Shown here: in pieces, positions 27,329 through 36,789 of the stretch | How positions within the stretch are numbered: position 1 is the stretch's first letter | Layout of the letters: each line of letters opens with the position of its first letter | From: Chitinophaga agri | GTDB taxonomy: Bacteria > Bacteroidota > Bacteroidia > Chitinophagales > Chitinophagaceae | Direction of reading: 5' to 3' | DNA length: 64,000 nt | Assembly (NCBI RefSeq): GCF_010093065.1 | Contig: NZ_CP048113.1 | Location: forward strand, 3,410,001-3,474,000 | The notes under the pieces: model-generated | What the model was told of the DNA's origin: nothing | Database searches by the model: none | The model's input: the letters and a program-made list of their open reading frames with translations, nothing else | Translations under genes and position numbers: made by a program

Positions 27329-28216
27329 TTATCTGTAAGTTATTTTCCGCTCTGTTATTATTATTTTCGACGTATCATACCACGTCTGTACCTTACTTGT
27401 CCAGTTACCTTCATTGTCATACTTATAAGCTATCTTATAACTTCTGGACGGATCTGCCCCGGCAATACTATCCTTTGCTGTGTAATCTGCTTTATGATAT
27501 TCCAAGGAAACAGGATTATCATACTTATCATATTTTCTAAACACTTTATAAAACAACTGACCATCTGCATAATGACTTAGTGATGTTTGCAGACCATTCC
27601 CATTATACGTTTCTACATCACCCAATCGCATCACAGCCTCATCCACCATATAGTGCTGTACGATCATCTCATCTCCCCGGGCCCTGATACTGATCTTTTT
27701 TTTCGTAACAGGTCCATTAGCTGAAATTGTATCTCCTGCAGTATTATACCTGTACAACGTACTATCCACGATACTAAATAAGCGATGTACTATTTTACTC
27801 AGCCTGCCAGCATGATTATATGCGTAGACATTAGCATAATACATTTCCCGTTCGTCTGAATATACCCTTGCCAGTATTCTACCGGCTGTATCATAACGCA
27901 TCGTCATGGTATCAGGCTGCATTCGTCTACTACGCCCTGCGACCTGGTACAAATGTCCTTCCCTGAAAATGTAATGCCTCAGAACAGTATCTTTTCTCAC
28001 GTAGGAATCACTCATGTGTGTCTCTCTGCGCGCTGTCTCTGCAATATGGTCTATATCGCCATGGAATTGCTCCCTATGAAAGACGTTATCATTTGTACTT
28101 CCTTCCAGTACATATGTGGTCACCACCGACATCCTGTCCTTCTTTTCTTTTTGTTCTGTTTTGGTTGATGATTTACATGCTGCCAGTATCAGCAGCAAAC
28201 ATAGCAATCTTCTCAT
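27329..28216 (-). CDS. lipoprotein with YD-like beta repeats
   Basis: Hypothetical secreted lipoprotein of 295 residues. MRRLLCLLLILAACKSS is a lipoprotein signal with lipobox LAAC, followed by a charged linker (TKTEQKEKKDR). The rest is a series of short strands with the Y-D-x-x-G-x pattern (RYDTAGRILARVY, AYNHAGRLSKIV, RYNTAGDTI, KYDNEGNWTSKVQ). These resemble Bacteroidota-type YD/RHS repeats, but there is no toxin domain or polymorphic C-terminus. It follows the RsmB-like gene by 18 nt and may share its transcript. Function unknown. Confidence 0.8.
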   Translation of the reverse strand: MRRLLCLLLILAACKSSTKTEQKEKKDRMSVVTTYVLEGSTNDNVFHREQFHGDIDHIAETARRETHMSDSYVRKDTVLRHYIFREGHLYQVAGRSRRMQPDTMTMRYDTAGRILARVYSDEREMYYANVYAYNHAGRLSKIVHRLFSIVDSTLYRYNTAGDTISANGPVTKKKISIRARGDEMIVQHYMVDEAVMRLGDVETYNGNGLQTSLSHYADGQLFYKVFRKYDKYDNPVSLEYHKADYTAKDSIAGADPSRSYKIAYKYDNEGNWTSKVQTWYDTSKIIITERKITYR

Positions 28217-28234
28217 AGGGTAATTTAAGCGTTT

Positions 28235-29395
28235 TTATGGCTTTATCAGCTTCATGGCAAACATAGAGTCCGCCCGTTGTTCATAACCGGCTATTACGCC
28301 TCCTTCCTGCCTTGTAAGGCCATGCTCGTTTTTCAGGAAGGCTACTACTTCCTCATTCTCTTTGTTGAATACGGAGCAGGTGATATAGATCAGTGAACCG
28401 CCCGGTTTCAGCAATTGTACAACATTGCCGGCTATTTTCAGCTGTAACTGCTGATAGTTTGTGATCTGTTTTGCCGTAAAGAAGGACATACTTTCCGGTG
28501 TACGACCCCAGGTACCTGATCCGGAACAGGGTGCATCCAGGATAATATGATCAAAACGGCGGTCTTTAATAGGAGATGCAGCGACTGGTGCTGTCAGGTC
28601 CATCACCACACTTTCATACTGCCTTATCCCTGCCTCTTTAAAGCGCTGATGCAGGTTTTGAATGATACTATTCCGTACATCACTTACCAACAGTTTTACG
28701 CCTGGCTGCTTATCTAGTAACAGGATAGATTTACCGCCGCTGGCAGCACAACTATCCCACCATTGTTCTCCGGCTTTAGGGGTAAATAATGCGCCTACCT
28801 GCTGCGAAGAAGCGTCCTGGATCTCATACCAGCTTTTATCTGTAATAACCGTATCGATCTTTGTACTGTTAGGCAGGGCAATCGTATCTGCACCTTTCAC
28901 CTCATGGGGAATAGCTGCTTTTTCCAGCAAACGAAGGATTGCGGCCTGCCTGTTATTACGTGTTCTGATGAACAGATCCGGCTGTACAAAGAAGGAGCGA
29001 CTGAATGCAGGACCGTCTATTGCGGGAGACAATTCATCCGCAAAAGGGAAAATGCTGGTGGCATCCGCTATGCCGAGGAAAGCCAGTTTATCGGCTACTG
29101 ACAAGGTAGTGTTCTCCTGAAGGTCAGGACGGAAAAACTGTAATAGTTCACTTCCATCCTTTTCACATAGGAAAGTGCCGAGTAATATTCTTTCTGCAAT
29201 ACTCTTTTCCGTCTTCCATAATTGTCCGAGGCGATAGTACTGATACACCAGTTGTGATATCTGGCGCCGGTCACGACTTCCCATGTAAGGATGCTGTTTA
29301 AAAAATCCTTTCAGGAAATGGTGTAACGGCAAACTACCGTCATAACTTACAATGATCTTCTCTGCAGAAGCGATATAATTTTCCCAGCGGGTCAT
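28235..29395 (-). CDS. RsmB/NOP-family RNA cytosine-C5 methyltransferase
   Basis: S-adenosylmethionine-dependent methyltransferase for rRNA or tRNA cytosines. The ATG at 29395 (MTRWENYIASAEK) is preferred over a TTG at 29419. The N-terminal region (about 1-130) is an NusB/RsmB-like helical domain. The Rossmann catalytic domain shows WWDSCAASGGKSILL (SAM binding), LILDAPCSGSGTWGRTPE and YITCSVFNKENEEVV. The two cysteines in DAPCSG and TCS are the paired catalytic cysteines of the family. The exact RNA target is not predictable. Confidence 0.92.
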   Translation of the reverse strand: MTRWENYIASAEKIIVSYDGSLPLHHFLKGFFKQHPYMGSRDRRQISQLVYQYYRLGQLWKTEKSIAERILLGTFLCEKDGSELLQFFRPDLQENTTLSVADKLAFLGIADATSIFPFADELSPAIDGPAFSRSFFVQPDLFIRTRNNRQAAILRLLEKAAIPHEVKGADTIALPNSTKIDTVITDKSWYEIQDASSQQVGALFTPKAGEQWWDSCAASGGKSILLLDKQPGVKLLVSDVRNSIIQNLHQRFKEAGIRQYESVVMDLTAPVAASPIKDRRFDHIILDAPCSGSGTWGRTPESMSFFTAKQITNYQQLQLKIAGNVVQLLKPGGSLIYITCSVFNKENEEVVAFLKNEHGLTRQEGGVIAGYEQRADSMFAMKLIKP

Positions 29396-29424
29396 ATTCT
29401 CATGATGCGGCCGTATCAAAAAGC

Positions 29425-29474
29425 AAAACGCTTAACGCGATTGGCTATAAGGGCAATCAGGCGTTAAGCGTTTC
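29425..29474 (-). terminator. terminator after odhB
   Basis: Arms AAACGCTTAACGC (29426-29438) and GCGTTAAGCGTTT (29461-29473) pair perfectly. An inner GATTG/CAATC stem strengthens the fold. On the minus strand it is followed by TTGCTTTTTG. The same 13-bp arms are used by the guaA terminator at 49327. Confidence 0.85.
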
Positions 29475-29502
29475 GCTTTATGCGTTCCGCGTTTAGCGTT
29501 AA

Positions 29503-31068
29503 TTAGAGTTTCAGTAATGCCTTCAGTGGATCTTTACCGAACAGTAACTGCTCAGGATTTTCCAGCATATCTTTCACACGTACCAGGAAGCTTACAGACT
29601 CACGACCATCGATGATACGGTGGTCATAGCTGAGCGCCAGGTACATCATCGGACGGATCACTACCTGTCCGTTAACAGCCATCGGGCGATCCTGAATTTT
29701 GTGCATACCCAGGATAGCAGACTGAGGGATGTTAATGATCGGGGTACTCATGAGGGAACCGAATACACCACCGTTGGTGATGGTGAAGGTGCCACCGGTC
29801 ATTTCTTCCATGGTCAGTTTGCTGTCACGTGCTTTGGTAGCCAGTTCAACCACTTTCTTCTCGATCTGTGCCATATCCAGGCTTTCAGCGTTGCGGATCA
29901 CCGGTACTACCAGTCCTTTCGGAGCAGATACTGCGATAGATACGTCACAGTAGTCGTGGAATACCAGTTCTTCGCCATCGATATAAGCGTTCACAGAAGG
30001 GAATTCCTTCAGTGCGAAACAACAAGCCTTGGTGAAGAAGCTCATAAAGCCCAGGTTCACTTCGTGTTGTTTCTTGAATACTTCTTTGTATTTCGCGCGC
30101 AGTTCCATGATCGCGGTCATGTCTACCTCATTGAAGGTAGTCAGCATTGCGGTCGTGTTTTTCGCTTCCACCAGGCGACGGGAAACGGTCTTACGCAGGT
30201 TGCTCATCTTCTCACGGCGTTCTCCGCGGGTGAACATTTCCTGACCGATTGCCACACCCGGATTCTGCAGCGCAGCCAGCACATCATCTTTCATGATCTT
30301 GCCGTGTGCACCCGAACCCTTGATAGAGGACGGATCTACGTGTTTATCAGCAATCACGGCAGCAGCTACCGGCGTTGCTTTAATATCGTTCGGTATTGTT
30401 GTTACAGGTGCCTGTTGTGCCTGCGGAGCAGCCTGTGGTGTTGCAGCCGGAGCAGCAGATGCTGCCGGTTGTGCTTTACCTGCAGGACGACCTACGCTGG
30501 TATCTATTTTAGCGATAGGATCACCTATCTTTAATACATCTCCTTCTTTACCTAAAGTCTGTAATGCACCAGCTTCTTCTGCGTTCAGTTCGAAAGTAGC
30601 TTTTTCAGATTCCAGTTCGCAGATCACTTCATCACGTTCTACGTACTCGCCATCTTTCTTCAGCCATTTGATCAATGTCACTTCGCTGATGGATTCGCCC
30701 ACAGTAGGCACTTTCATTTCAATAGTCCCTTTGTTCACCGCTGGCGCTGCCGGAGCTTCTGCCGCTGGTGCCGGTGCAGCTGCTGCTACCGGAGCCGCCG
30801 CCTGAGCTGGAGCAGGTCCTGCCGGAGCCGCAGCATCCGTATCAATTGAACAAGCAACATCGCCTACTTTTAGAGTAGCGCCTTCAGGAGCCAGGATCTT
30901 CAGTACCCCTGCTTTTTCTGCATTCAGTTCAAAGGTGGCTTTTTCAGATTCCATTTCACAGATCACCTCATCCTGCTGTACATAATCTCCGTCTTTCTTC
31001 AACCACTTTGCAATTGTTACCTCGCTAATAGATTCTCCTACCGTAGGAACTTTGATTTCGATAGCCAT
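29503..31068 (-). CDS. odhB: 2-oxoglutarate dehydrogenase E2, two lipoyl domains
   Basis: Dihydrolipoyl succinyltransferase of the 2-oxoglutarate dehydrogenase complex. Start at 31068 ([13 protein letters not shown]), since lipoyl domains begin this way. Two lipoyl domains lie at about 1-78 and 117-195, each with the modified lysine in [12 protein letters not shown], joined by Ala/Pro-rich linkers. A peripheral subunit-binding domain (about 235-275) and the catalytic acetyltransferase domain (about 290-521) follow, ending with [16 protein letters not shown]. Duplicated lipoyl domains are uncommon among OdhB proteins, where one is usual. Cotranscribed with odhA, 58 nt apart. Confidence 0.95.
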   Translation of the reverse strand: MAIEIKVPTVGESISEVTIAKWLKKDGDYVQQDEVICEMESEKATFELNAEKAGVLKILAPEGATLKVGDVACSIDTDAAAPAGPAPAQAAAPVAAAAPAPAAEAPAAPAVNKGTIEMKVPTVGESISEVTLIKWLKKDGEYVERDEVICELESEKATFELNAEEAGALQTLGKEGDVLKIGDPIAKIDTSVGRPAGKAQPAASAAPAATPQAAPQAQQAPVTTIPNDIKATPVAAAVIADKHVDPSSIKGSGAHGKIMKDDVLAALQNPGVAIGQEMFTRGERREKMSNLRKTVSRRLVEAKNTTAMLTTFNEVDMTAIMELRAKYKEVFKKQHEVNLGFMSFFTKACCFALKEFPSVNAYIDGEELVFHDYCDVSIAVSAPKGLVVPVIRNAESLDMAQIEKKVVELATKARDSKLTMEEMTGGTFTITNGGVFGSLMSTPIINIPQSAILGMHKIQDRPMAVNGQVVIRPMMYLALSYDHRIIDGRESVSFLVRVKDMLENPEQLLFGKDPLKALLKL

Positions 31069-31126
31069 ATTTCTAATTTCTGTGTGCAATCATTGTTTAA
31101 AGGTGAAACCGATTCACCCGATTCGT

Positions 31127-33877
31127 CTAGATGTTAAATGCAGTCTCAATAATTTCAAGCTGCTCTCTTGCGTGTACTTTCGCAAAACCTGTTGCAGTAG
31201 CTGCACTTGGGTTGCGGCTGATCACTCCGTAGTTGATCTGTTTCAGGTTCATCTGCAGATAAGAAGCAGCACCCATGTTCAGCGGCTCTTCCTGTACCCA
31301 GAACCACGTAGCAGCTTTGTACTTCTGGTTCAGTGCTTCCAGTTGTGTTACCGGCAGCGGATACAGTTGCTCCAGTCTTACGACAGCAACATCTTTCCTG
31401 TTTTCCTTCTGCTGTTTTTCACTCAGATCGAAGAACATCTTACCAGTACACAGCAATACTTTTTTCACTTTAGACGGATCATCTACAAATTCATCATCCA
31501 GTACTTCCTGGAAGCCACCTTCTGTGAAAGCTGCTATTGGCGAGTAAGAACCGATGTGCCTTAAATTGGCTTTCGGTGCAAAGTTCACCAGCGGCTTACG
31601 GAACTCCCATGTCAGCTGACGGCGCAGCATATGGAAGAAGTTAGCAGAGGTAGTGATATTTGTAATGATCATATTATATTCAGCACAAGCCTGCAGGAAT
31701 CTTTCCGGACGGGCATTGGAGTGGTCAGGTCCACCACCTTCGTAACCATGTGGCAGCAACATCACCAGACCGTTCTGCGTTGTCCATTTCTGTTCTGCAC
31801 TGCTTACATACTGGTCAATGACTGTCTGAGCACCATTGGCAAAGTCACCATACTGTGCCTCCCAGAGTACCAGGGCGTTCGGATTCGCCATAGCGTAACC
31901 GTATTCAAAACCGAGTACAGCAAATTCACTCAGCAGGGAGTTATAGATGCGGAACTGACCTTGTTTCTCCTGTAATGAGCCCAGTCTGCTATAAGTAGCG
32001 TTGGTGTTCTCATCGAACAGGATAGCGTGACGGTGAGAGAAGGTACCTCTCTTCACGTCTTCACCGCTCATACGTACATCTTTGCCTTCAGCCAGCAGAC
32101 TGGCATAAGCCAGCAGTTCACCGGTAGCCCAGTCAATCTTACCTTCTGTTTCGAACAGTTTTATTTTGTCCTGCAGCAGTTTCTCCACTTTACGTAATGG
32201 TACGAACTCTTTCGGCCATTCCATCAGTTTACCGAACAGGCGTCTTACTTCTTCTTCTTTAATGGCAGTCACAGGAGATTTCTCGAAATCTTCCGGTGTT
32301 GACTTACGCAGGGAAGCCCACCACTCTTCAGGTTTCTGGTAATGGTAAGGCAGTGGATTCTGTCTTACTTCATCCAGACGTTCCTGGAGGTCAGCCCAGA
32401 AGCTCTTTTCCATTTCCTTCGCCAGTTCCTGTACTTCCACATCACCTGCCTGGAGCAGTTTCTGGGAATATACTTCACGCGGATTCGGATGTTTATCGAT
32501 CAGCGCATACAGGCTGGGCTGGGTGAACTTAGGCTCATCACCTTCGTTGTGGCCATGCTTACGGTAGCACAGTAAGTCAATAAATATATCAGAGTTGAAT
32601 TCCTGTCTGTAACGGGCAGCGATCTGGGCTACTTTTACCACAGCTTCCGCATCGTCGCCATTCACATGGAATACAGGGGCCTGTACGGTAGAAGCGATAC
32701 TGGTACAATAGTCAGAAGAACGGGCGTCGTCGAAGTCGGTGGTGAAACCGATCTGGTTATTGATCACCAGGTGCATTGTACCACCCGTGTAGTACCCTTT
32801 CAGGTTGCTCATCTGGATGAGCTCATATATTACGCCCTGACCTGCTACCGCGGCATCACCGTGGATCAGGATAGGCAGTATTTTATCGTAGTCGCTGTTG
32901 TAGATAACGTCGGCCTTACTGCGGGCGAAGCCTGTAACCAGCGGGTCAACCACTTCCAGGTGGGAAGGGTTAGGCAACAGCTGCAGGTTTACCTTTTTAC
33001 CGGAAGGTGTTTCGACGATAGAACGGAAACCCAGGTGGTATTTCACGTCACCGCTACCCATGGTCAGGTCAGGAACCGCATGACCTTCAAACTCGTTGAA
33101 GATCTGCTCATACGTTTTACCGAGGATATTTGCCAGTACGTTCAGACGGCCACGGTGCGCCATACCGATCACAGCCTCCTGTACGCCAGCGTCAGCAGCA
33201 GTGTTGATGATAGCGTCCAGGGCAGGGATGGTGTTTTCACCACCTTCCAGACCGAAACGTTTCTGACCTATATATTTTGTGTGGAGGAATCTTTCGAACA
33301 TTACCCCCTGGTTCAGTTTCAGGAGGATACGTTTTTTCCCTTCGAGGGTAGTTGGCTGCTGGAAAGTGGTTTCCATTTCGCGCTGTAACCACTCGACTTT
33401 CTTAGCGTCGTTGATATACGTGAATTCCAGGCCGACTGCCGCAGCGTATACCTGCTTCAGACGGGTCACGATATTTTCCAGGGTGGTTTTACCCAAACCC
33501 AGGACCTGACCGGCATAGAATTCTGTTTTCAGATCTGCCTCACCAAGGCCGTAAAAAGAGATGTCCAGGTTGGCTTGCCTGTCTTTTCTCTCACGGATAG
33601 GATTTGTTTTAGAGATGAGATGCCCCTTTTTACGGTAGGCCTGTATCAGTCTGTAAACATTGAGTTCCTTTGTTAACTGGTCACTGCTAACCGGTAAACC
33701 GGCGCCCGCCGCTGCCGGCGCTCCTGCCTTTCCATTAACATTGTTTACCGCAAAGTCAAATCCTTCAAAAAACTTGCTCCATTCCGGGTCTACTGCGCCA
33801 GGGTCTTTACGGTAATCCTGGTATAAAGATTCAATGTAGGCAGGATGTGAGTTGGTAACAAATGAGAAGTCCTTCAT
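31127..33877 (-). CDS. odhA: 2-oxoglutarate dehydrogenase E1
   Basis: Thiamine-diphosphate-dependent decarboxylase subunit that converts 2-oxoglutarate and transfers succinyl to OdhB lipoate; TCA cycle, cytoplasm. 916 residues, the usual size. Features: N-terminal E2-interacting segment (YIESLYQDYRKDPGAVDPEWSKFFEGF), AHRGRLNVLANILGK, ILIHGDAAVAGQGVIYE (ThDP site), DLLCYRKHGHNEGDEPKFTQP, and the C-terminal transketolase-like domain with EAQYGDFANGAQTVIDQY and LLPHGYEGGGPDHSNARPERFLQ. First gene of the odhA-odhB operon. The E3 gene is not in the window. Confidence 0.97.
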   Translation of the reverse strand: MKDFSFVTNSHPAYIESLYQDYRKDPGAVDPEWSKFFEGFDFAVNNVNGKAGAPAAAGAGLPVSSDQLTKELNVYRLIQAYRKKGHLISKTNPIRERKDRQANLDISFYGLGEADLKTEFYAGQVLGLGKTTLENIVTRLKQVYAAAVGLEFTYINDAKKVEWLQREMETTFQQPTTLEGKKRILLKLNQGVMFERFLHTKYIGQKRFGLEGGENTIPALDAIINTAADAGVQEAVIGMAHRGRLNVLANILGKTYEQIFNEFEGHAVPDLTMGSGDVKYHLGFRSIVETPSGKKVNLQLLPNPSHLEVVDPLVTGFARSKADVIYNSDYDKILPILIHGDAAVAGQGVIYELIQMSNLKGYYTGGTMHLVINNQIGFTTDFDDARSSDYCTSIASTVQAPVFHVNGDDAEAVVKVAQIAARYRQEFNSDIFIDLLCYRKHGHNEGDEPKFTQPSLYALIDKHPNPREVYSQKLLQAGDVEVQELAKEMEKSFWADLQERLDEVRQNPLPYHYQKPEEWWASLRKSTPEDFEKSPVTAIKEEEVRRLFGKLMEWPKEFVPLRKVEKLLQDKIKLFETEGKIDWATGELLAYASLLAEGKDVRMSGEDVKRGTFSHRHAILFDENTNATYSRLGSLQEKQGQFRIYNSLLSEFAVLGFEYGYAMANPNALVLWEAQYGDFANGAQTVIDQYVSSAEQKWTTQNGLVMLLPHGYEGGGPDHSNARPERFLQACAEYNMIITNITTSANFFHMLRRQLTWEFRKPLVNFAPKANLRHIGSYSPIAAFTEGGFQEVLDDEFVDDPSKVKKVLLCTGKMFFDLSEKQQKENRKDVAVVRLEQLYPLPVTQLEALNQKYKAATWFWVQEEPLNMGAASYLQMNLKQINYGVISRNPSAATATGFAKVHAREQLEIIETAFNI

Positions 33878-34089
33878 TTACAACGAGTTTTGCTAAAGCT
33901 TCGATTCAAATTGCTATTCTGTTGAATGCCCCTTATATAATATATGGGATTGCAAATATCGTTGCTTTTTTGGGAAAGAAAAACGGAAAAATGGGAAAGT
34001 GATTTTGACCTCATTTTAACCCTTTTTTGCCTATCTTGCACCCTTTAGCAAAGGACCAGATCAAATATTCCGAAGGAAAATCCTTTTTA

Positions 34090-34121
34090 TTTGTTTTCTA
34101 AGGAAGTAATTCCTACCTTTG
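34090..34121 (+). promoter_or_regulatory. rpsT promoter (TTTG / TACCTTTG)
   Basis: TTTG at 34090-34093 and TACCTTTG at 34114-34121, 20 nt apart, fit the Bacteroidota -33/-7 pattern. Predicted transcript start is near 34127, leaving a leader of about 20 nt before the rpsT ATG. Confidence 0.8.
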
Positions 34122-34146
34122 CCGTCCGAAACTTGAAATTAAAACA

Positions 34147-34401
34147 ATGGCAAACCATAAAGCAACGAAAAAAGACGTACGTCAGAGCAGAAAACGGAAT
34201 GAGCGTAACCGTTACTACGGTAAAACTACCCGTAATGCTATCCGTGATCTGAAGAAATTGACTGAAAAGGCGGCTGCTGACGAAAAGTTGTCTGATGTGA
34301 TCTCTATGATCGACAAGTTGGCTAAACGTAATGTTATTCATAAAAATAAAGCAGCCAACCTGAAAAGCAAACTTTCTAAGAAAGTAAACGCTATCGCGTA
34401 A
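34147..34401 (+). CDS. rpsT: 30S ribosomal protein S20
   Basis: Small basic primary 16S rRNA-binding protein of 84 residues, with the family pattern MANHKATKKDVRQSRKRNERN, YYGKTTRNAIRDLKKL and a C-terminal KRNVIHKNKAANLKSKLSKKV. Monocistronic, with its own promoter and terminator. Reads on after the odhA upstream region in the opposite orientation. Confidence 0.98.
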   Translation: MANHKATKKDVRQSRKRNERNRYYGKTTRNAIRDLKKLTEKAAADEKLSDVISMIDKLAKRNVIHKNKAANLKSKLSKKVNAIA

Positions 34402-34430
34402 GCGCTTTAGTCTGAAAATAATTGATACAG

Positions 34431-34461
34431 AAGCTCTTCCTGCAAACAGGAAGGGCTTTTT
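34431..34461 (+). terminator. rpsT terminator
   Basis: AGCTCTTCCTG and CAGGAAGGGCT form a stem (one mismatch) with a CAAA loop and a T5 tail, 30 nt after the rpsT stop. Confidence 0.92.
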
Positions 34462-34556
34462 GTTGTCCGGAAGTACCAGAAAAACAGACGCATTCGCTAT
34501 CCGCCCTCTGCTAATATTTCCGCCATTTACCCCATACACCAGATACCTCGCTTGCC

Positions 34557-34589
34557 GTCGCTAGTTCGTCGCTAGTTCGTCGCTTGTAT
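34557..34589. repeat. 11-bp tandem repeat, GTCGCTAGTTC x3
   Basis: Three head-to-tail 11-mers: GTCGCTAGTTC, GTCGCTAGTTC, GTCGCTTGTAT. The same three-unit array, with the same TTGT change in the third unit, occurs at 62748-62780. No coding potential. Confidence 0.85.
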
Positions 34590-34607
34590 ATCCCTCCTGC
34601 CCATCTT

Positions 34608-34717
34608 CAATTCTACATGCAATTCTACCACTGTTCCACGAATGTTTCACATTTTTTACAAATGTGTTCCACAGCGACCCCATGTATGTTTCACGATGGT
34701 TCCACGTTGTTCCACGG
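34608..34717. repeat. degenerate 11-bp-period array of TGTTYCAC
   Basis: Six copies of TGTTCCAC, TGTTTCAC or GGTTCCAC start at 34632, 34643, 34665, 34687, 34698 and 34708. The spacings are 11, 22, 22, 11 and 10. Two copies of CAATTCTAC (offset 12) precede them. It lies between the rpsT terminator and the M14 gene. Confidence 0.75.
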
Positions 34718-34795
34718 ATTATTTCTTCTTTTTATTTTATTGCCAGAAGCCGGACTGTAACTTCTATTGAGTTCATAATCGGTTTGGTATTGGTG

Positions 34796-34863
34796 AGGTA
34801 AGCTTTCACTTACGTTTCTCCTACGTTTTAAAACGTAAGAGAAACGTAAGTGAAAGCTTACCT
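34796..34863. repeat. 68-bp near-perfect palindrome
   Basis: Arms 34796-34829 and 34830-34863 are reverse complements with one mismatch (34821 against 34838) and no loop; the centre is TTTTAAAA. Within each arm the words TTTCACTTACG and TTTCTCCTACG repeat with an 11-bp period. As RNA it would give a 30-bp-plus hairpin; as DNA it could extrude a cruciform. The rest of the 652-base spacer (34402-35053) holds only the rpsT terminator and the two arrays listed separately. Confidence 0.9.
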
Positions 34864-35053
34864 TAACAAGACAACAACCAGAAAACAACACCATACTTAC
34901 TCATCCAGAGCCGCCTATTTTCACTGAAAAATCCGTTTTTATACGCTTTCTTTCTTCACACTGATACAATATCTTTACTATTCGCCCGGAAATTGCTGAA
35001 GTATCCGTGCATCCATTTTAATAACTAAAAACTATCATACGTTTCAATATTTC

Positions 35054-36781
35054 ATGAAAAGACTCTTCCATATCGCCCTTTTCTGCTGTATCTGCTACGC
35101 CGCAGGTGCGCAGGACCTGGTTACCCGTTTCGAAAAGACACAGGGACAGGAAACGGCTACCTATGCTGAATGCATCTCCTATTACCGGCAACTCGACAAA
35201 CGCTTTCCACAGATCTCTATGCGGGAAATGGGCAATACTGATGCCGGCATCCCGCTGCACCTGGTGATCTATTCTAGCTCCGGCGACTTTAACTTCGCCA
35301 GCCTTCGTAAAAAAAACAAACGTATCATACTGGTTAACAATGGTATACATTCCGGTGAACCAGACGGCATCGACGCATCCATGATGCTCCTCCGTGACCT
35401 CGCCATGGGTAAAAAGAAACTGCCTGACAATATCGTGCTGGCAGTTATCCCCATCTATAACATCGGCGGCGCCCTGAACCGTAGTGCCGATTACCGTGTT
35501 GACCAGAACGGTCCTGCGGCCTTCGGCTCCCGTGGTAATGCGCGCAACTACGACCTGAACCGTGATTTTATTAAGGCAGATTCCCGTAATGCCCGCTCTT
35601 TCCAGCAGATCTATCAGCTAACTGACCCGGATGTCTTCATCGACAACCATGTTTCCAATGGTGCAGACTACCAGCACGTGATCACCCTCTTATCCACAGA
35701 GCATAACAAAATGGGCGGCGCCATGGGCAACTTCCTGCACAAGGAATTCGAACCTGGTATCTATAGCCTGATGAAAGAAAAAGGGTACGACCTCGTTCCC
35801 TACGTCAATCACTTTGGCGAAACACCGGAAAACGGCTGGATCACCTATGCTGATGGTCCCCGCTACTCCAGTGGCTATACCACCCTTTTCCACACTTTCG
35901 GATTCGTGCCCGAAACGCATATGCTGAAGCCCTATCCACAGCGGGTACAGGCCACCTATGCCCTGATGGAATCTTTCATCAGCTACGTCAGTCTCCACAG
36001 CGAGGAAATCAAAACATTGCGCGCACAAACAAAAGAACAGGAAAAAACACAGGCGACCTTCCCCCTGGAGTGGAATGTCGATACCACGCACTATAGCATG
36101 ATCAGTTTTAAAGGTTATGCCGCTATCCACAAACCAAGTGATATTTCCGGACAACCGCGCCTGTACTATGATCGTACAAAACCTTTTGATAAACAGGTGA
36201 AGTTTTATGATAATGTCGTTGCAGGCAATTTTGTGAAAAAGCCTGCCGCCTACATCATCCCGCAAGGCTGGTGGAATGTGATCGACCTGCTGAAAAACAA
36301 CAATGTGCAGATGAGACGTTTCACACAGGATACTACCATCAATGTCGACACCTATCACATCGCAGATTATAAAACGCTGCAACGCCCCTATGAAGGGCAC
36401 TACCTGCATAACAATGTGCAGGTGACCGTCACCAAAGATGTGATGCAGTTCAGAAAAGGAGACTATTATATTCCAATGAACCAGGTGGCCAACCGCTATC
36501 TCATGGAAACACTGGAACCTACCGGTGGAGATTCTTTTTTCGCCTGGAACTTCTTCGACCCGATACTGGCACGTAAGGAAGGGTATTCGCCGTATGTATT
36601 TGAAGATATCGCAGCAGAGTACCTGCGTTCTGATCCTTCGCTACAGAAAGAACTGAAGCAAAAGCAAACGGCAGATAGTGTGTTTGCGAAAAGTGCAGAT
36701 GCACAGCTGAGGTTTGTGTATGAGCATTCGCCTTATGCAGAACCGGGGTATATGAGGTATCCGGTGTATAGGGTGAATTAA
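35054..36781 (+). CDS. M14-family zinc carboxypeptidase, secreted
   Basis: Secreted metallopeptidase of 575 residues with signal peptide MKRLFHIALFCCICYAAGAQ. Catalytic zinc ligands of the M14 fold are visible: His99 and Glu102 in NGIHSGEPDG, and His199 in FIDNHVSNGADYQH. Also present are NYDLNRDF (the Asn-Arg substrate region) and Glu287 in FVPETHMLKPY as the catalytic acid/base. A C-terminal half of about 270 residues without a recognised domain follows. Family members remove C-terminal amino acids or act on peptidoglycan peptides; the specificity here is open. Single gene followed by a terminator. Confidence 0.93.
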   Translation: MKRLFHIALFCCICYAAGAQDLVTRFEKTQGQETATYAECISYYRQLDKRFPQISMREMGNTDAGIPLHLVIYSSSGDFNFASLRKKNKRIILVNNGIHSGEPDGIDASMMLLRDLAMGKKKLPDNIVLAVIPIYNIGGALNRSADYRVDQNGPAAFGSRGNARNYDLNRDFIKADSRNARSFQQIYQLTDPDVFIDNHVSNGADYQHVITLLSTEHNKMGGAMGNFLHKEFEPGIYSLMKEKGYDLVPYVNHFGETPENGWITYADGPRYSSGYTTLFHTFGFVPETHMLKPYPQRVQATYALMESFISYVSLHSEEIKTLRAQTKEQEKTQATFPLEWNVDTTHYSMISFKGYAAIHKPSDISGQPRLYYDRTKPFDKQVKFYDNVVAGNFVKKPAAYIIPQGWWNVIDLLKNNNVQMRRFTQDTTINVDTYHIADYKTLQRPYEGHYLHNNVQVTVTKDVMQFRKGDYYIPMNQVANRYLMETLEPTGGDSFFAWNFFDPILARKEGYSPYVFEDIAAEYLRSDPSLQKELKQKQTADSVFAKSADAQLRFVYEHSPYAEPGYMRYPVYRVN

Positions 36782-36789
36782 ATTAGGCA

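Noticed and set aside
27329..28216. RHS-type toxin gene
   Set aside because: YD-like strands are few, there is no toxin domain, immunity gene or secretion marker, and the protein is a short lipoprotein.
29620..30534. 304-codon plus-strand open frame
   Set aside because: Mirror of odhB coding sequence, with repeated His/Arg/Phe segments expected from a complementary frame.
32666..33388. 240-codon plus-strand open frame
   Set aside because: Antisense to odhA; no recognisable domain, promoter or terminator.
34557..34717. CRISPR array
   Set aside because: Units are 11 bp and directly adjacent, without unique 30-bp spacers, and no cas genes are in the window.
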